A stretch of 64,000 bases of DNA. It comes from Anodontia alba (Eukaryota > Mollusca > Bivalvia > Lucinida > Lucinidae). The stretch's first letter is position 1; the number at the start of each line of letters is the position of its first letter. Under the pieces are notes generated by a model. The model searched no databases. It was not told where the DNA came from and saw only the letters and a program-made list of their open reading frames with translations. The position numbers and the translations under genes are program-made. Below, one piece after another: positions 11,005 to 21,070 of this stretch. The DNA is taken from the NCBI GenBank assembly GCA_964016985.1, contig OZ024825.1, forward strand, positions 44,074,523-44,138,522, read 5' to 3'.

Positions 11005-11465
11005 ATGAGATACCCAGGAAATGCCACAATCACGACGCACGCCCTCCGGGGCACTAAACATCACGATAATATGCCTATATAATTTTGACCCCCTTAAACC
11101 CCACTTTTATATAGTAGAACGGGTTTACAAGGGTATACATTATTTTTCATATTTCTGCTCAAAAACATAGATTGTGGGTACTCGTTAGAACCATGTCGAG
11201 TAGGTTCTAACGAGTTCCCACAATCTTTGTTTTGAGTAGAAATATGAAAAATGTAAGATTTTTTTTATCTGAATATTTTCATTTTTGTTGATATAATTTT
11301 CAGTATATTTAAACAGGCATGCTTTCGTATTGAGAGTGATGAGGAACAAATAAGGACAAAACAAATACCACATATGAAACCACAGACGCATATACAAAGA
11401 CGAACCGCAACAGAGGAACCCCTTGGAACGGTCAGTAGGAGAACTATTGGCGGGGGTGGGCCTTA
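11005..11465 (+). mobile_element. Family R copy split by a family A MITE
   Basis: The R start (GAGATACCCAGGAAATGCCA) lies at 11007-11050. The R middle and end (ACAGAGGAACCCCTTGGAAC then GGTCAGTAGGAG) resume at about 11333. The interruption at 11060-11332 is MITE A copy 4, so A inserted after R. Confidence 0.6.
11060..11332 (+). mobile_element. MITE family A, copy 4, nested in family R
   Basis: Left end ATCACGATAATATGCCTATA; right end GGCATGCTTTCGTATTG. The central loop is shorter than usual (AACCATGTCGAGTAGGTTC), so the hairpin tip has lost several base pairs. Confidence 0.87.
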
Positions 11466-11594
11466 AATCAGTTTTTAAAAAACTGAGTGATGTGTCACGT
11501 TAGTCACGTATAAATAATGGGTTACATCATTTGTGGTTTGTGGTCCTTGGTGCAAAATCCATGAATGAAACAATCAGGAGAAGGCATAGTTATG

Positions 11595-11634
<40 letters not shown>

Positions 11635-12013
11635 TATCTTCTAATAAATGATAAATGGTTTTCCTGCAATATTAAAGCAATTTTTTATCACTGATGTGTA
11701 AAACGACACGGTTTAGTGTAAGTTGTTCAGGTATCAGCGAAACTTTTCCCGTGGAACTTTCCTGTCCCTGAAACTATGTCCGGTTATCCCATCTGCATTG
11801 TTTGGCCATTGTTTGGCATTGTTTTATCTGCGATTAGACAAATGAATGAGCAAACCGTTAAGCAAAATCTAAAACTTTAAGCCATAATTTTAGTCGCCCA
11901 ATTCTGTTTTCTTTTTTCCCGGAAATAGTGTTTAAATGCTGTTCTTACACATGCGTCCCGGCATCAATGTATATAAATATTGGACATTTTTAGAACAGAT
12001 AACGTTGGCAATG
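11466..12013. other. No gene seen; poly(T) tract at 11597-11634
   Basis: Non-coding sequence containing a run of about 38 T. The tract follows TAGTTATGCA with no recognisable retroposon body. Confidence 0.4.
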
Positions 12014-12262
12014 CTCTGGCCCCGAGGTTATAAAACATTTTCACGCTCAACTCAGCTGAGCATGAAACGTTCTCTGCTAATAAATATGAAAATGTCAACA
12101 ATAGTTGGCAGTTTTATATTTATTAACAGAGAAATGCTCATGCTCAGCTATGTTTAGCAAGTAAGAATTTGGCATTGTTGGTAATTAGAGATTTATGAGC
12201 ATGAAACATTTCATGCTCAGTTGAGTTGAGCATGAAAAAAAAGGTTTATAACTCGGAGCAAG
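12014..12262. mobile_element. Palindromic MITE, CTCAGCTGAGC type
   Basis: The imperfect terminal inverted repeats are CCCCGAGGTTATAAAACA and GGTTTATAACTCGGAGCA. Internally CAACTCAGCTGAGCATGAAA is repeated in inverted form near 12200-12235, and a second stem pairs AATAAATATGAAAATGTC with the segment near 12110. No coding content. Confidence 0.7.
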
Positions 12263-12925
12263 ATTTGCTTTATACGCACAAATTAAAAAAAACAACTACG
12301 TAGTCCCCTAGGGGAACTGGATACACTTCGTAGATATCTATCATTTTACAAGGGAGATAACTTTTGTGGCTACCTGTTTGCTTCCTTAACACTAGAGCCC
12401 TTTGAAAACGAATCTACTTTAAAAGGAAAGAATTTGGTCCCAGTGAGAGCCAATTCTGTCCTTTTAGAGTAGGCCCTTTCCAAAAATAGACGCAAAAACA
12501 ATTAGACAAAATTGTATCACGGCAAAGCATATCGATTCCCTCAAACGCAAGTGGCAGGTTCAGTCTGTACCTCCCCTGAAAGCGTATCAATTTTCATTAT
12601 CTTTTAGCGACGAACAAAATGCTCACGTGACTGCAAGTCCATATCAAGCTGCTGTATCAATCATGTACTGAATTTGTCAGCGGTAAGTTAACAGATTAGA
12701 AATACATAAAACTGACGTCGCCCGTTATATGTAAATATAAAGTTGAAAGGATGGCTTAGTCAGTCCAATGTAGGGTTAATATTTTCTATTAGAGTTTTCT
12801 TAAACGGTATGCTGTAGTGAAATTTAAAAAGTTAAATGGGCAAAAATGATTAGTTCATCAAAATTTCTCATAAGATCTAATGTAAATAATGTGCCGCTAA
12901 CTTTCCAATAACATGCTGAATTATA
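12263..12925. other. No gene seen
   Basis: Non-coding. A small palindrome is built on CTACGTAGTCCCCTAGGGGA at about 12296-12316. Confidence 0.3.
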
Positions 12926-12929
12926 AGTG

Positions 12930-13165
12930 CAGGTACCCAAACAATGCCACAGCCTCGAACCAAGCCTTCCCGTGGCACCAAAAGAAGGAGAGATGAGATA
13001 CAAACAACGACAAAACAAGCGCCACACATTAAACACCGATACACACGAAACAATAACTGCAATAGAGGAACCGTCTAGGAACGGTCAGTACACCCCACCC
13101 TCTCTCTCTGTCTCTCTCTCTCTTAGTGTATGTGTGGGTCTATGTGGTTGGGGTGGTAGGGGGCA
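12930..13165 (+). mobile_element. Family R, divergent copy, followed by CT/TG-rich patch
   Basis: Starts GTACCCAAACAATGCCACAG and ends GGAACGGTCAGTACA. It is more diverged than the 5-kb and 9-kb copies, especially in the middle (CCCGTGGCACCAAAAGAAGG). A (CT)n stretch of about 23 bp follows the GGTCAG end at 13102-13124. Confidence 0.6.
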
Positions 13166-13608
13166 TAAAACACTTTTACTGGCACTAAACTTCACCCTTA
13201 TTTCTGATGCAACTCTAAATTAAAAACATATGTTTGGTCCACATAGTGATTTTTTACCTCATCAGTGAAACATTGCAGTGAAACACATATAATCAAAAAC
13301 ACTTTGATGGAACAAGGAAATGGTGACCTGAGGGCAGATTACAAAACATAGTTAGGACCAGGACCACGATAGGCTGACTACACACATTTTTAGTCAGGTG
13401 CCAACCTTCAGAAACAGATCGAGGTGGGGCCGTCATTTAGTCTAAGGACCGCCTCTGCGTCATGCAATTAAAGAGAGAAGCAAAGTAATCAACCATAATT
13501 GGGTAACAATCATGCATATAGTTTTACGTAGCACGAGGCAGTCTTTTTTTAAATTCTTCCGAAAATCAGTTTTACCAACAAATCGCGACTTTGCGAATTT
13601 ACGCCTTT
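13166..13608. other. No gene seen
   Basis: Non-coding, no terminus or hairpin recognised. Confidence 0.3.
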
Positions 13609-13715
13609 CCCAGCTAGCATTCTACGTAAATCTACATCAGGCCGTCATCGGCCCGTCAGCTACCCTGACGGGCCGATGACGGCCCGATATAGATTTACGT
13701 AGAATGCTGACTGGG
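13609..13715. mobile_element. Near-perfect 107-bp hairpin
   Basis: The arms CCCAGCTAGCATTCTACGTA and TACGTAGAATGCTGACTGGG pair, continuing through GGCCGTCATCGGCCCGTCAG to a loop of only a few bases (CTACC). The stem is over 50 bp with few mismatches and is GC-rich at its tip, unlike the surroundings. It looks like a very short MITE, although a hairpin RNA is also possible. Confidence 0.8.
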
Positions 13716-14180
13716 TTGATACATGACTGGTAACCGATCAAAATAGCTATTAAAATGCTTTGTTTCTATTCTGATGACTGGCAGTACTTTTCTCTTACCT
13801 TTCTTTGGTAATTCTTCTGCCATTTTTTTGTCATTATGGAGGCAACATGTGTGCTTTTTAATGCTTGATTTCTTGCACATCAAGCCCCCCGCCACCCCCC
13901 CCCCCCCCCACCCCACAACCTCCTCTTGGACCAAACCAATTTGCATAGGGTTGCCTCCCATAAATGTATGTCCATTTCCCTTAATTAGCACTGTTATATA
14001 TGTACGTTGGATACCATGAATCTGGCGTTCAGATAAGGTAGCATTTTTTTACCCCACATCCAGTGACTTCCAACAGACTCAGAAATATAGTATGAGGCAC
14101 ACCCTGCAACAATATCTATAGATTCATTGTGTATAATGATGAATAATTGTCCAATGGCTAAGCGCTTCATCTAATGATAG
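13716..14180. other. No gene seen; C homopolymer
   Basis: Includes a C-rich stretch at about 13887-13915 (C run of 13). The short open frames on both strands are low-complexity. Confidence 0.3.
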
Positions 14181-14456
14181 ATTACGAAAACACGCCTATT
14201 CAAATATACTGAAAATTTTACCCAAAAAAATTTAAAATTTTCAGATAAAAATTCTGATATTTCTCACATTTATGCTCAAAACATAGATTGTGGGTACTCG
14301 TTAGAATCGCCTCTGCGAGGCGGTTCTAACAAGTACCCACAATCTGTATTTTGAGCAGAAATAAGAAAAATAATATATTCCCCTGTAAACCCCAGTTTTA
14401 CTGTATAGAAGTGGGGTTTAAGGGCGATAAAATTATATAGGCATTTTCTCGTGATG
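14181..14456 (-). mobile_element. MITE family A, copy 5
   Basis: Inverted relative to copies 1-4, so it has the same orientation as the TRIM gene. Ends are ATTACGAAAACACGCCTATT and GGCATTTTCTCGTGATG. The hairpin at about 14270-14362 is strong and its loop region reads CGCCTCTGCGAGGCG. Confidence 0.9.
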
Positions 14457-14490
14457 GATGAAGAGTAAGAACAACTACTGTTAAAGTATT

Positions 14491-14770
14491 CATTACGAAA
14501 ACACGCCTATTCAAATATATTGTAAATTTTAATACCAAAAAAGGAAAATTTTCAGAAAAAAAAATCTGATATTTTTTCATATTCCTGAGCAAAACATAGA
14601 TTGTGGGTACTCGTTAGAACCGCGTCATCGAGGCGGTTCTAACGAGTACCAATAATCTAGGTTTTTGAGCACAAATAAGAAAAATAATGTATACCGCCGT
14701 AAACCCCAGTTTCACTGTATAAAAGTGGGGTTTAAAGGGGTCAAAACTATATAGGCGTGTTTTCGTAATG
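14491..14770 (-). mobile_element. MITE family A, copy 6, beside the TRIM exon 2 donor
   Basis: The ends CATTACGAAAACACGCCTAT and ATAGGCGTGTTTTCGTAATG are an exact 20-bp inverted repeat. The copy lies head-to-tail with copy 5, separated by only 34 bp. Its right edge is 11 bp from the exon 2 splice donor (GT at 14783-14782), so it occupies the very start of the intron. Confidence 0.92.
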
Positions 14771-14783
14771 CAAACGAATTTAC

Positions 14784-15226
14784 CTTTTGCGGCATCTCTG
14801 CATTTATGTAACATTCCTCGACTTTCATTGTTTTGAGCATGAACTACTTTCATCATATGCTCTGCTAACTCATCAATGAGCTTCTTTAATTGGGTTACGT
14901 GAGTCAGTATCTGTTCTTCCACATCTCTTGTTTCTTGTTCAATATCAACACGTTTTGAATTTAATTCGGCGCACTCTGCGTGTAATTTGCGAACATTCTT
15001 ATTGGCAAGTTTAACAGCATCTGTTAGATGCACCTTTCTCTCTTCATGAACATCCTCTAAAGCTCTACAAGGATGTCCCTCATGAGAAAGGATTTTGCAG
15101 TCGCGGCAAATGGGAATTTCGCACTCTGTACAAAAGAATCGAAGTTCTTCCTTTTTATGTCGTTTACACAAGGCTCCAAACCCTGGTGGCAGTGGACTTG
15201 TTGGATCTTCAAACGTTTCTTTGCTT
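14784..15226 (-). CDS. TRIM-type protein, exon 2 (B-box 2 and coiled coil)
   Basis: The acceptor is a run of T ending in CAG (AG at 15228-15227). The donor is AAAGGTAAAT, with GT at 14783. The exon is 443 bp: one base completing Thr192, 147 codons (193-339) and one leftover G. B-box 2 ligands are all visible: C212, H215, C224, C227, C232, C235, H240 and H243, with spacing C-x2-H-x8-C-x2-C-x4-C-x2-C-x4-H-x2-H. Residues about 250-325 form a charged heptad-rich helix (LTDAVKLANKNVRKLHAECA and onward) consistent with the TRIM coiled coil. The apparent open frame runs on past the donor into the adjacent MITE; that part is intronic. B-box and coiled coil normally mediate oligomerisation and target binding in E3 ligases; the target here is unknown. 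No C-terminal NHL or B30.2 domain is visible in the window. Confidence 0.88.
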
Positions 15227-15611
15227 CTGAAAAAAAAAAAAAAACACTACTGTACATTGTATATTACATGTACGCTATAAAGAATAATTAGCCTAACGTT
15301 TTTACTCCAAACAGGATAAAACTTCCATTGACTTATTGTTAAATATAATATTCATTTCTGCAAATGTTTTGAAGTCCATAGAATATTTGTTTGATTAAAA
15401 AGGAAACGATAGACACTTGCTTTACATCAGTCCTTTTGAAATGCTGTGTAGTACGTTTGTTGACATATAAAAAAGGCTCCGTGTCTTTAAAATGACTTAA
15501 ACGAATATGTTTACCAAGTCTCGACCGGTGTTATAGCAATTAGTTCTCCAGTTAATTTTCTAGTTTCATTATCAAGGCAACCAGTCAACACCTACAGGTT
15601 TATGCCTATCT
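15227..15611. other. TRIM intron 1, proximal part; no other gene seen
   Basis: Begins with the polypyrimidine tract of the exon 2 acceptor. The rest is AT-rich and unremarkable. Confidence 0.4.
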
Positions 15612-15925
15612 ACCGGCCTCGTTGGCTCATCTGGATGCGCGTCTGACTGGTTATCAAAAGGTTGCGGGTCGATCTCCGCCGTGTCGGCAACATTCTTTCG
15701 TGGAGATTGGTCATGAAATATTTTCTAGGGTCATTCTCTCCCTTCCGCTGATTCAAAAAGGGCAGTTGTCAGTTTCTGGAGAAAGAATGTGCACAATACT
15801 GGTTATCCGCTTAGAGGACTGATCTTGCCCAGTAATAGTGTGGCTAGGAAAACTGACTGCGTTCGACATGACCCCGTTGGGTTGACCTACTGCGGAAATG
15901 TCTGCACCATACGTTTGGACGAATT
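15612..15925 (+). mobile_element. tRNA-derived SINE
   Basis: The head CGGCCTCGTTGGCTCATCTG (15614-15633) carries an A-box-like TGGCTCATCTGG, and 32 bp later a B-box-like GGGTCGATCTCC at 15666-15677, the split promoter of RNA polymerase III. The body (GGAGATTGGTCATGAAATAT, then CAGTTGTCAGTTTCTGGAG) is shared with 62143-62368 and, in reverse, 62643-62882, which shows dispersal. It lies inside TRIM intron 1. Confidence 0.82.
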
Positions 15926-16383
15926 CTCACATTAAACATGCATAAAAAGCTCAGACAGAGGCAAGAGTTCTAGACCTCTTTATTATTGAACTCCATTCGT
16001 ATAAAACCGTAACCAGTGTCCTATGAGACGTTGGACAGCGTAACAGTTACCATAATTGTTCTATACTAAAATTTGATCAAGTCCATTTTACTACCTGACG
16101 ATATGTCGCAAACCTTTGGATGAGTGACAAACATATTAGACCCTGATTATTCTGCGTCGTCTGATCTGGGTCTACGCTGTTTGCTTTTAGGGTAAATGCA
16201 ACATAGTGCAAATGTACAGGAATGCATATATTAGCTATAATCAGCATATGCATGCATGTTTTCGTTTATGTTGCATGGGACGTAACTTCAAGAGCGAGCT
16301 ACTGTGGATTAGTGGCCTTTGTACATGCACCATATGTTAAGAGTATAAGAGCCTTTATGACACACCAAATTATTTACCAAGAC
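15926..16383. other. Family B remnant at 16121-16184; otherwise no gene seen
   Basis: The remnant reads AGACCCTGATTATTCTGCGT then GTCTGATCTGGGTCTACGCT, half a family B hairpin. The remainder has no recognisable content. Confidence 0.45.
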
Positions 16384-16632
16384 ACAGTTGTTCAAAACTA
16401 TAAACGATGTCATTAGTTAACGTATCGTTAAAACTTTGATCATTAAATATGGCATATACGATAATATTTTTGCTGATAAAATGTGAGTAGTTTTTGCATT
16501 TGCAAAAGCTACTCACATTATTTTCAGCAAAAATACCTGTGAATTAGATATAATTGTACTTAATAGAACAGTTAACATTTTGACCACTAACGAGCTCATT
16601 AAGCTGACGACGCTTTGAACAACTGGGCCCAG
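16384..16632. mobile_element. MITE family D, copy 1
   Basis: The right terminus GCTTTGAACAACTGGGCCCA is clear; the left (CAGTTGTTCAAAACTATAAA) is worn. The centre is a hairpin of GTGAGTAG and CTACTCAC around a short AT-rich loop, flanked by TTTTTGCTGA and TCAGCAAAAA. Confidence 0.8.
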
Positions 16633-16728
16633 GTCTCGAAAGGTATATTATTTACGTAAATTGTAGTGTGTTTAGCTCAGCGATAAGACAATATAAGACA
16701 GGCACCGGAAGAAACTACATTATATATG

Positions 16729-17130
16729 TTAAAGGCTCCTTATTCCTCCAAATAGACAGATTTTATCCAACAAAAGTTTAATAAATTGGTATATAGTATT
16801 AATACGATCATAAAATGTGGCATCTGACAACCTGTAAACTTTCAGTTCGTCTATCGTTTTTGAACCGGATCAAAAATGATTTTTTTTTTTTTTTATCATT
16901 TCTCTGAATTAATGTTGGCAACATTTATTCATTCTCTGAATTAATGTTGGCAACATTAATTCAGAGATACGATAAAAATCATTTCATTTCAAGTACGAGT
17001 GACTAACTGAAATTTTACAGGCTGTCCAGGGCCGCACTTTATGATTATATTAATACTACATATCAATTTATTTAACCTTGTTTGGATAATAAAATGTCTA
17101 ATTTTGAGGAATATGGAGCCGATCCTTTAA
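16729..17130. mobile_element. 402-bp palindromic MITE in TRIM intron 1
   Basis: TTAAAGGCTCCTTATTCCTC at the left is matched by GAGGAATATGGAGCCGATCC then TTTAA at the right. Inner arms also pair: CAGTTCGTCTATCG with CGAGTGACTAACTG, and ATTTTACAGG with CCTGTAAACT. The middle contains a small direct duplication of CTCTGAATTAATGTTGGCAA (16906 and 16935) and a T run of 15. Confidence 0.75.
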
Positions 17131-17278
17131 ATTGACAGGAGTAAATACTAACTGAACGAGTTTTGCTAAGGGAACTGAAACACTTTCAAGAAAGATAACC
17201 CTATCAAAGTTGTTTCCGTCCACTACTGGAAAGGTTTCTACTCTAAAGCGAATTTCAAAGAATTTGCTCCCTACTCAC

Positions 17279-17853
17279 GTTAAGTCTTTACCAGCTAACT
17301 CGGTTAGAGACTCGTCGGCAGTCAGATCAGACATATCAGTTAAGTTAAAGTTGCTGTCAACACGCATCCTCCGAAGGAAATCCTTATTGCATTTCTCACA
17401 GTAGTAATCATCGCACTCGACACATCTGTACTTGGCCGGTCGTACCTGCTCACATACATCACAGACCAGCGGTGCCGACTTTGAACTGTATTTGGCACTC
17501 CTTGTACGTGACTTTGATCTGGGAAGAAGTAACCCACTCTTGCATAATGGGCAGTTGCAACCTGTTCCTCTTTTGAACGTAAGTACATGGTCTTCAAGGC
17601 ACTGTGTGCAGAAATTCTGGAAACAAGGCAGTGTATTCCTATATTTGAACCCCTCTGAACATATGCTGCACTTGGAGGAAAGGGTCTTGCGGAATCTGAG
17701 CGAGCTGGTTGGACGTTTCGTTGACGTGCTCGGAGGCCTGGGTAGAAATGAAGCGCTTGGAGGCCTCGAAATCAATATGGAACTTGTTGGCCGGGAAAAT
17801 AACACGGAACCAGGCCTTGAAAGCAACACTGAATCATGTCTTGATGAAGCCAT
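17279..17853 (-). CDS. TRIM-type RING/B-box protein, exon 1 with start codon
   Basis: The start ATG at 17853 sits in ACAATGG, a good eukaryotic context. A longer reading to 17862 would need GTG and is rejected. The exon is 575 bp (191 codons plus two bases) and ends at a GTGAGTAG donor (17278). Residues 1-57 are Ser/Arg/Pro-rich. A RING-like finger follows: C62-x2-C65, C77, C82-x2-C85, C101-P-L-C104. The position that is His in the usual C-x-H-x-F-C is Gln79. B-box 1 cysteines are C131, C134, C144, C147, C152 and C155, but the final ligand pair is not obvious. With exons 2 and 3 this gives RING, B-box 1, B-box 2, coiled coil, the canonical tripartite order. TRIM proteins are E3 ubiquitin ligases, often expanded in bivalves; ligase activity here is inferred and made less certain by Gln79. 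Only the N-terminal ~376 residues are in the window. Confidence 0.88.
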
Positions 17854-18239
17854 TGTTAACACATATTTGTCAAATTTCTGTAAATGTCACTGATTTTATC
17901 CTTTGAATTCAGTAATTCTTTTCGCTTTAAGCATCCAGATGTTGATTTTGAAACGTCTTGTATTGATTCATAATGTAATATTTACAATTAGAACTTACGG
18001 AGTTTATAATGTTCATAATATTTGCAAACTTCTACACAAACCAGTTTCAAATATACATACATTACACAAAATCTTGAAGCTATCTCGTTACGCGTCTTGT
18101 TTACATTCTGTTACCAAAATGACATGTACAAAACATTCTTTGGGCGCGTCAAGCGAAAACGTGTCTTCGAACATGCGCTGAATCACAGTATCATCCGAGC
18201 CTTCGCTCTCCATTCATTCTATAGTATGCAGTGATTCTG
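17854..18239 (-). promoter_or_regulatory. Likely 5' leader of the TRIM gene, with a possible leader intron
   Basis: Reading leftwards on the minus strand there is a GTAAGT donor-like site at about 17997-17992 (context CTCCGTAAGTTC) and a TTACAG acceptor-like site at about 17882, 29 bp before the ATG. They would define a ~110-bp leader intron. The pyrimidine tract is weak, and no TATA box or initiator stands out, so this is speculative. Confidence 0.3.
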
Positions 18240-18315
18240 TTAGCGGACATTGAAGGTCCTGATCAGACTGCGCGGATGCGCAGGCTGATCTGGTCCTTCG
18301 ATGTCCGTATATGCC
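18240..18315. mobile_element. Short hairpin of family C type
   Basis: GCGGACATTGAAGGTCCTGA pairs with GGTCCTTCGATGTCCGTATA around GACTGCGCGGATGCGCAGGC. A related hairpin occurs at 38527-38597. Confidence 0.7.
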
Positions 18316-18856
18316 CAAAGACACGATTTCGCACGTCGCGGCCAGTTTGTTTTTCTTAATTCAAGTACACATTAACATAAAATTAATCATGCTTTTGTAC
18401 ATTTTGTGAACTTCTTTAGTGTGTTATTTAAACCCTGCACATATTTTATTCTATCCAGATCACTAAATTGCTAAAACTTTAATTTTAATTTAATAAATTG
18501 GCTGTATAGATTGCATTTTGTCAATAGGGTGGTGTCTGATTAACAGATAGCTTCAGAAAACCGTGAAAAGATATATCATTAAATCTAAAAAATGGTATTG
18601 TTCTACCCCGTCTTTAGGCTGACGACGACTATTGTCATTATACTGACATTTTTTTCAGGATAAAGTTTATACACTTAAATTTCTGATCCTCCAAAAATTT
18701 GGTATTTGGGACTACTTATTATTATATTTACATGGCTAATTAGGGGCTGATCCTAATATTTCTAGGGGCTAAGTAATATTTTTAAACGGAATATACCTTA
18801 TAATCTTGCCAAAATACCCTCCTTACTCTAAATGTTCGCCTGGATAGACAGGCATG
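18316..18856. other. No gene seen
   Basis: AT-rich, upstream of the TRIM gene. No promoter elements identified. Confidence 0.3.
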
Positions 18857-18932
18857 AGTAAGCAGTGTAGACCAAGATCAGACACCGAAGAAAGCGGCGT
18901 CTGATCAGTCTACTCCTGTATGTCTCTCATAT
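18857..18932. mobile_element. Family B hairpin fragment
   Basis: Arms AGCAGTGTAGACCAAGATCA and TGATCAGTCTACTCCTG around ACCGAAGAAAGCGGC. Confidence 0.65.
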
Positions 18933-19091
18933 AGCACTTATTTAGATGCAACAATAGGAACATGTAGCGAAATGGACTTGTCCACATTTTTAGGACACGT
19001 ACAGTAAGAACGTAATGTGTCCGAATATTCATGGCAAAGTCGGTAAGACTTGGCATCTAACACATGACTACCGCTAACATGAAAACGGTCG

Positions 19092-19291
19092 TTACGAAGT
19101 GTAATTAGCGCAGAGCAGGGTCAGGCTATATACCAATACATTGTAATCGCTATACATGTATATTGTGTAAGGCTTCAAGAGTCTAGTCAGGAACGATGTA
19201 CACCAATCTGCAAGCTGACCCATGTCTATGTCAGTCGTCACGTATACGGTGAATGCCCTCTTGCAGTAGTTCATAATCAGCTTATTTACAC
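19092..19291 (-). other. Possible terminal exon, unidentified
   Basis: A minus-strand open stretch follows a good acceptor (TTTTTTTCCAG, AG at 19293-19292) and runs about 65 codons to a stop, including DIDMGQLADWCTSFLTRLL. No family is recognised, no matching upstream exon was found, and chance is a real alternative. Confidence 0.15.
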
Positions 19292-19575
19292 CTGGAAAAA
19301 AAGTTAAGCATCTCTGTAAAAGAAAACTCGATCGAACAAGTAAGACGAACATTTTGTATGTATATATCAATTACGTAACGCTTTCGATTTTGTATAAAAA
19401 ATGGTGACGTTGGGAAGAATGATCGAAAGAGTGTTAGGGAAAGTTGGAGGGCAGGGTTTGAAACACCACTAGCAGCTTATTTTAGACTGTTGGGTGAAGA
19501 AAGAAGATTGTGCCGACTGTTGTTTTCAAATACAGATAGTGTTCAAACAGTGCACCTTTTTCGGCGTCGTCGCCT

Positions 19576-19613
<38 letters not shown>

Positions 19614-20004
19614 TGGTCTTTTTAAGTTTCTGGATCGGTTAGATCGAATACATTCGCACAATTTTACTTTCTAAATTTTGTAAGAAATTTACCGATTGGT
19701 CAATTCAAAAGGTCATTCGATGATGACCTACTATAGGTGTTCGTTAGATCATCCAGCGGAAGAGATGATTTTAGTTAGATTGACATTTTGCGTGAATAGC
19801 CCATTCAGGACCTCTGACGCTTCACTGGATGGACAAGGCGTACGGTCATCCAGGCACGCGGCGGCAATGCACGTTACTGAAGGTATTGACTTTGCTAATG
19901 TAATCTATGACAATAAATGACAATGTTGAATTGATTCGGATGTTTAAGTGAAACATCCATAGTACGTAACTTAATGAATACTTTAGGACAACACCAGAGC
20001 ACTC
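19292..20004. other. No gene seen; poly(T) at 19578-19611
   Basis: Includes a run of about 34 T. Open frames at 19.7 kb are short and unsupported. Confidence 0.35.
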
Positions 20005-20283
20005 CATTACGAAAACATGCCCATTCAAATGTACAGAAAATTTTAACTCGAAAAAATGAAAATTTTCAGATAAAAAAACTCGGACATTTTTCATATTTCT
20101 GCTCTAAACATAGATTGTGGGTACTCGTTAGAACCGCCTCGGTAAGGCGGTTCTAACGAGTACCCACAATCTATATTTTTGAGCAGAAATAAGAAGAAAA
20201 CAATGTATACCCCTGTAAATCCCAGTTTTACTACATAAAAGTGGGGTTTTAGGAGGTCAAAATTATATATGCATAGTTTGGTC
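20005..20283 (-). mobile_element. MITE family A, copy 7
   Basis: Left end CATTACGAAAACATGCCCAT is good; the right end is degraded (ATATGCATAGTTTGG). The hairpin at about 20097-20188 is almost perfect, with tip CGCCTCGGTAAGGCG. Confidence 0.88.
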
Positions 20284-21070
20284 TTCAAGTGACTCTTATT
20301 GTTTCGCAACACTGCCATTAATATGCAAGATTTCCATCTTGTTTTGTTGTTTTGTTTGTCAAATATTTACTGGTACGATTAACTCTTTCGGTGCCAAATT
20401 TCAGGCTACATTTGTCGTCGGCTTTGTTTTTAGAAATAAACTATCGATTGGAAATAAGTTTATATATAAAGCTGAAAGAAGTAATGTCAAACAGCTGAGA
20501 TCATTATGAGCCGTCTCATCTGGATCTACGCTGTTTGCAAATGCCTATTATTATTGCCTATGGCAGAGAATGAGTTAATAGTATTTTTATCTATCTCAAG
20601 TTTGAGCTATTTCAAAGAGAGAGATGGCTTTCAAAGTTGCGGTGAAATTTTGTGGGGGTGCTTAACGACTTTTCCAGGAGTATATTTTGTTTTATTCTCA
20701 AAGCCGTATCTTTCCAGACGACTTGCAAACTCTGACTGGCAGGTCTATCACTCTTGACAGTTAACCTACGTATCATTATTTGATCAGTATACAATCATTG
20801 CTTCCGAGAGATCTGTTTAGAGGAGACTGTATCGCATAAAATGTGCGTAAAATCATATTTACAAAGTTGTTTAACGCCCGGTTCAGTGACAACCTATATT
20901 TCCTCAATCTTCACCATACAAGTAGCGGGCTCTTAGTAAAATGTTAACTGTTCTAGCCCAGTGATAGTCCACGATAATTTTGCATTGAAGAGACGTGAAA
21001 CTGGCCGTTAGTTGGCTGATATTTGTACGACGAGTCGTTAGTGCTTTCTAACTCACCATTGCTCTAAAAG
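20284..21070. other. No gene seen
   Basis: A degraded half of family B (GCCGTCTCATCTGGATCTAC) lies at 20508-20540. The 83-codon frame over it is repeat-derived and not a gene. Confidence 0.35.

Noticed and set aside
14614..14783. Continuation of the TRIM exon 2 frame past the donor
   Set aside because: The extra residues are translated from MITE A; the GTAAAT donor at 14783 and the phase match to exon 3 support splicing here.
15614..15680. tRNA gene
   Set aside because: A- and B-box-like motifs are present, but no acceptor or anticodon stem forms, and the sequence is the head of a dispersed SINE.
17432..17893. 153-codon plus-strand open frame
   Set aside because: It is the antisense shadow of TRIM exon 1, which has RING and B-box cysteines, splice sites and a good start context.
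20506..20757. 83-codon plus-strand frame
   Set aside because: Its start lies in a degraded family B MITE; no splice or domain support.
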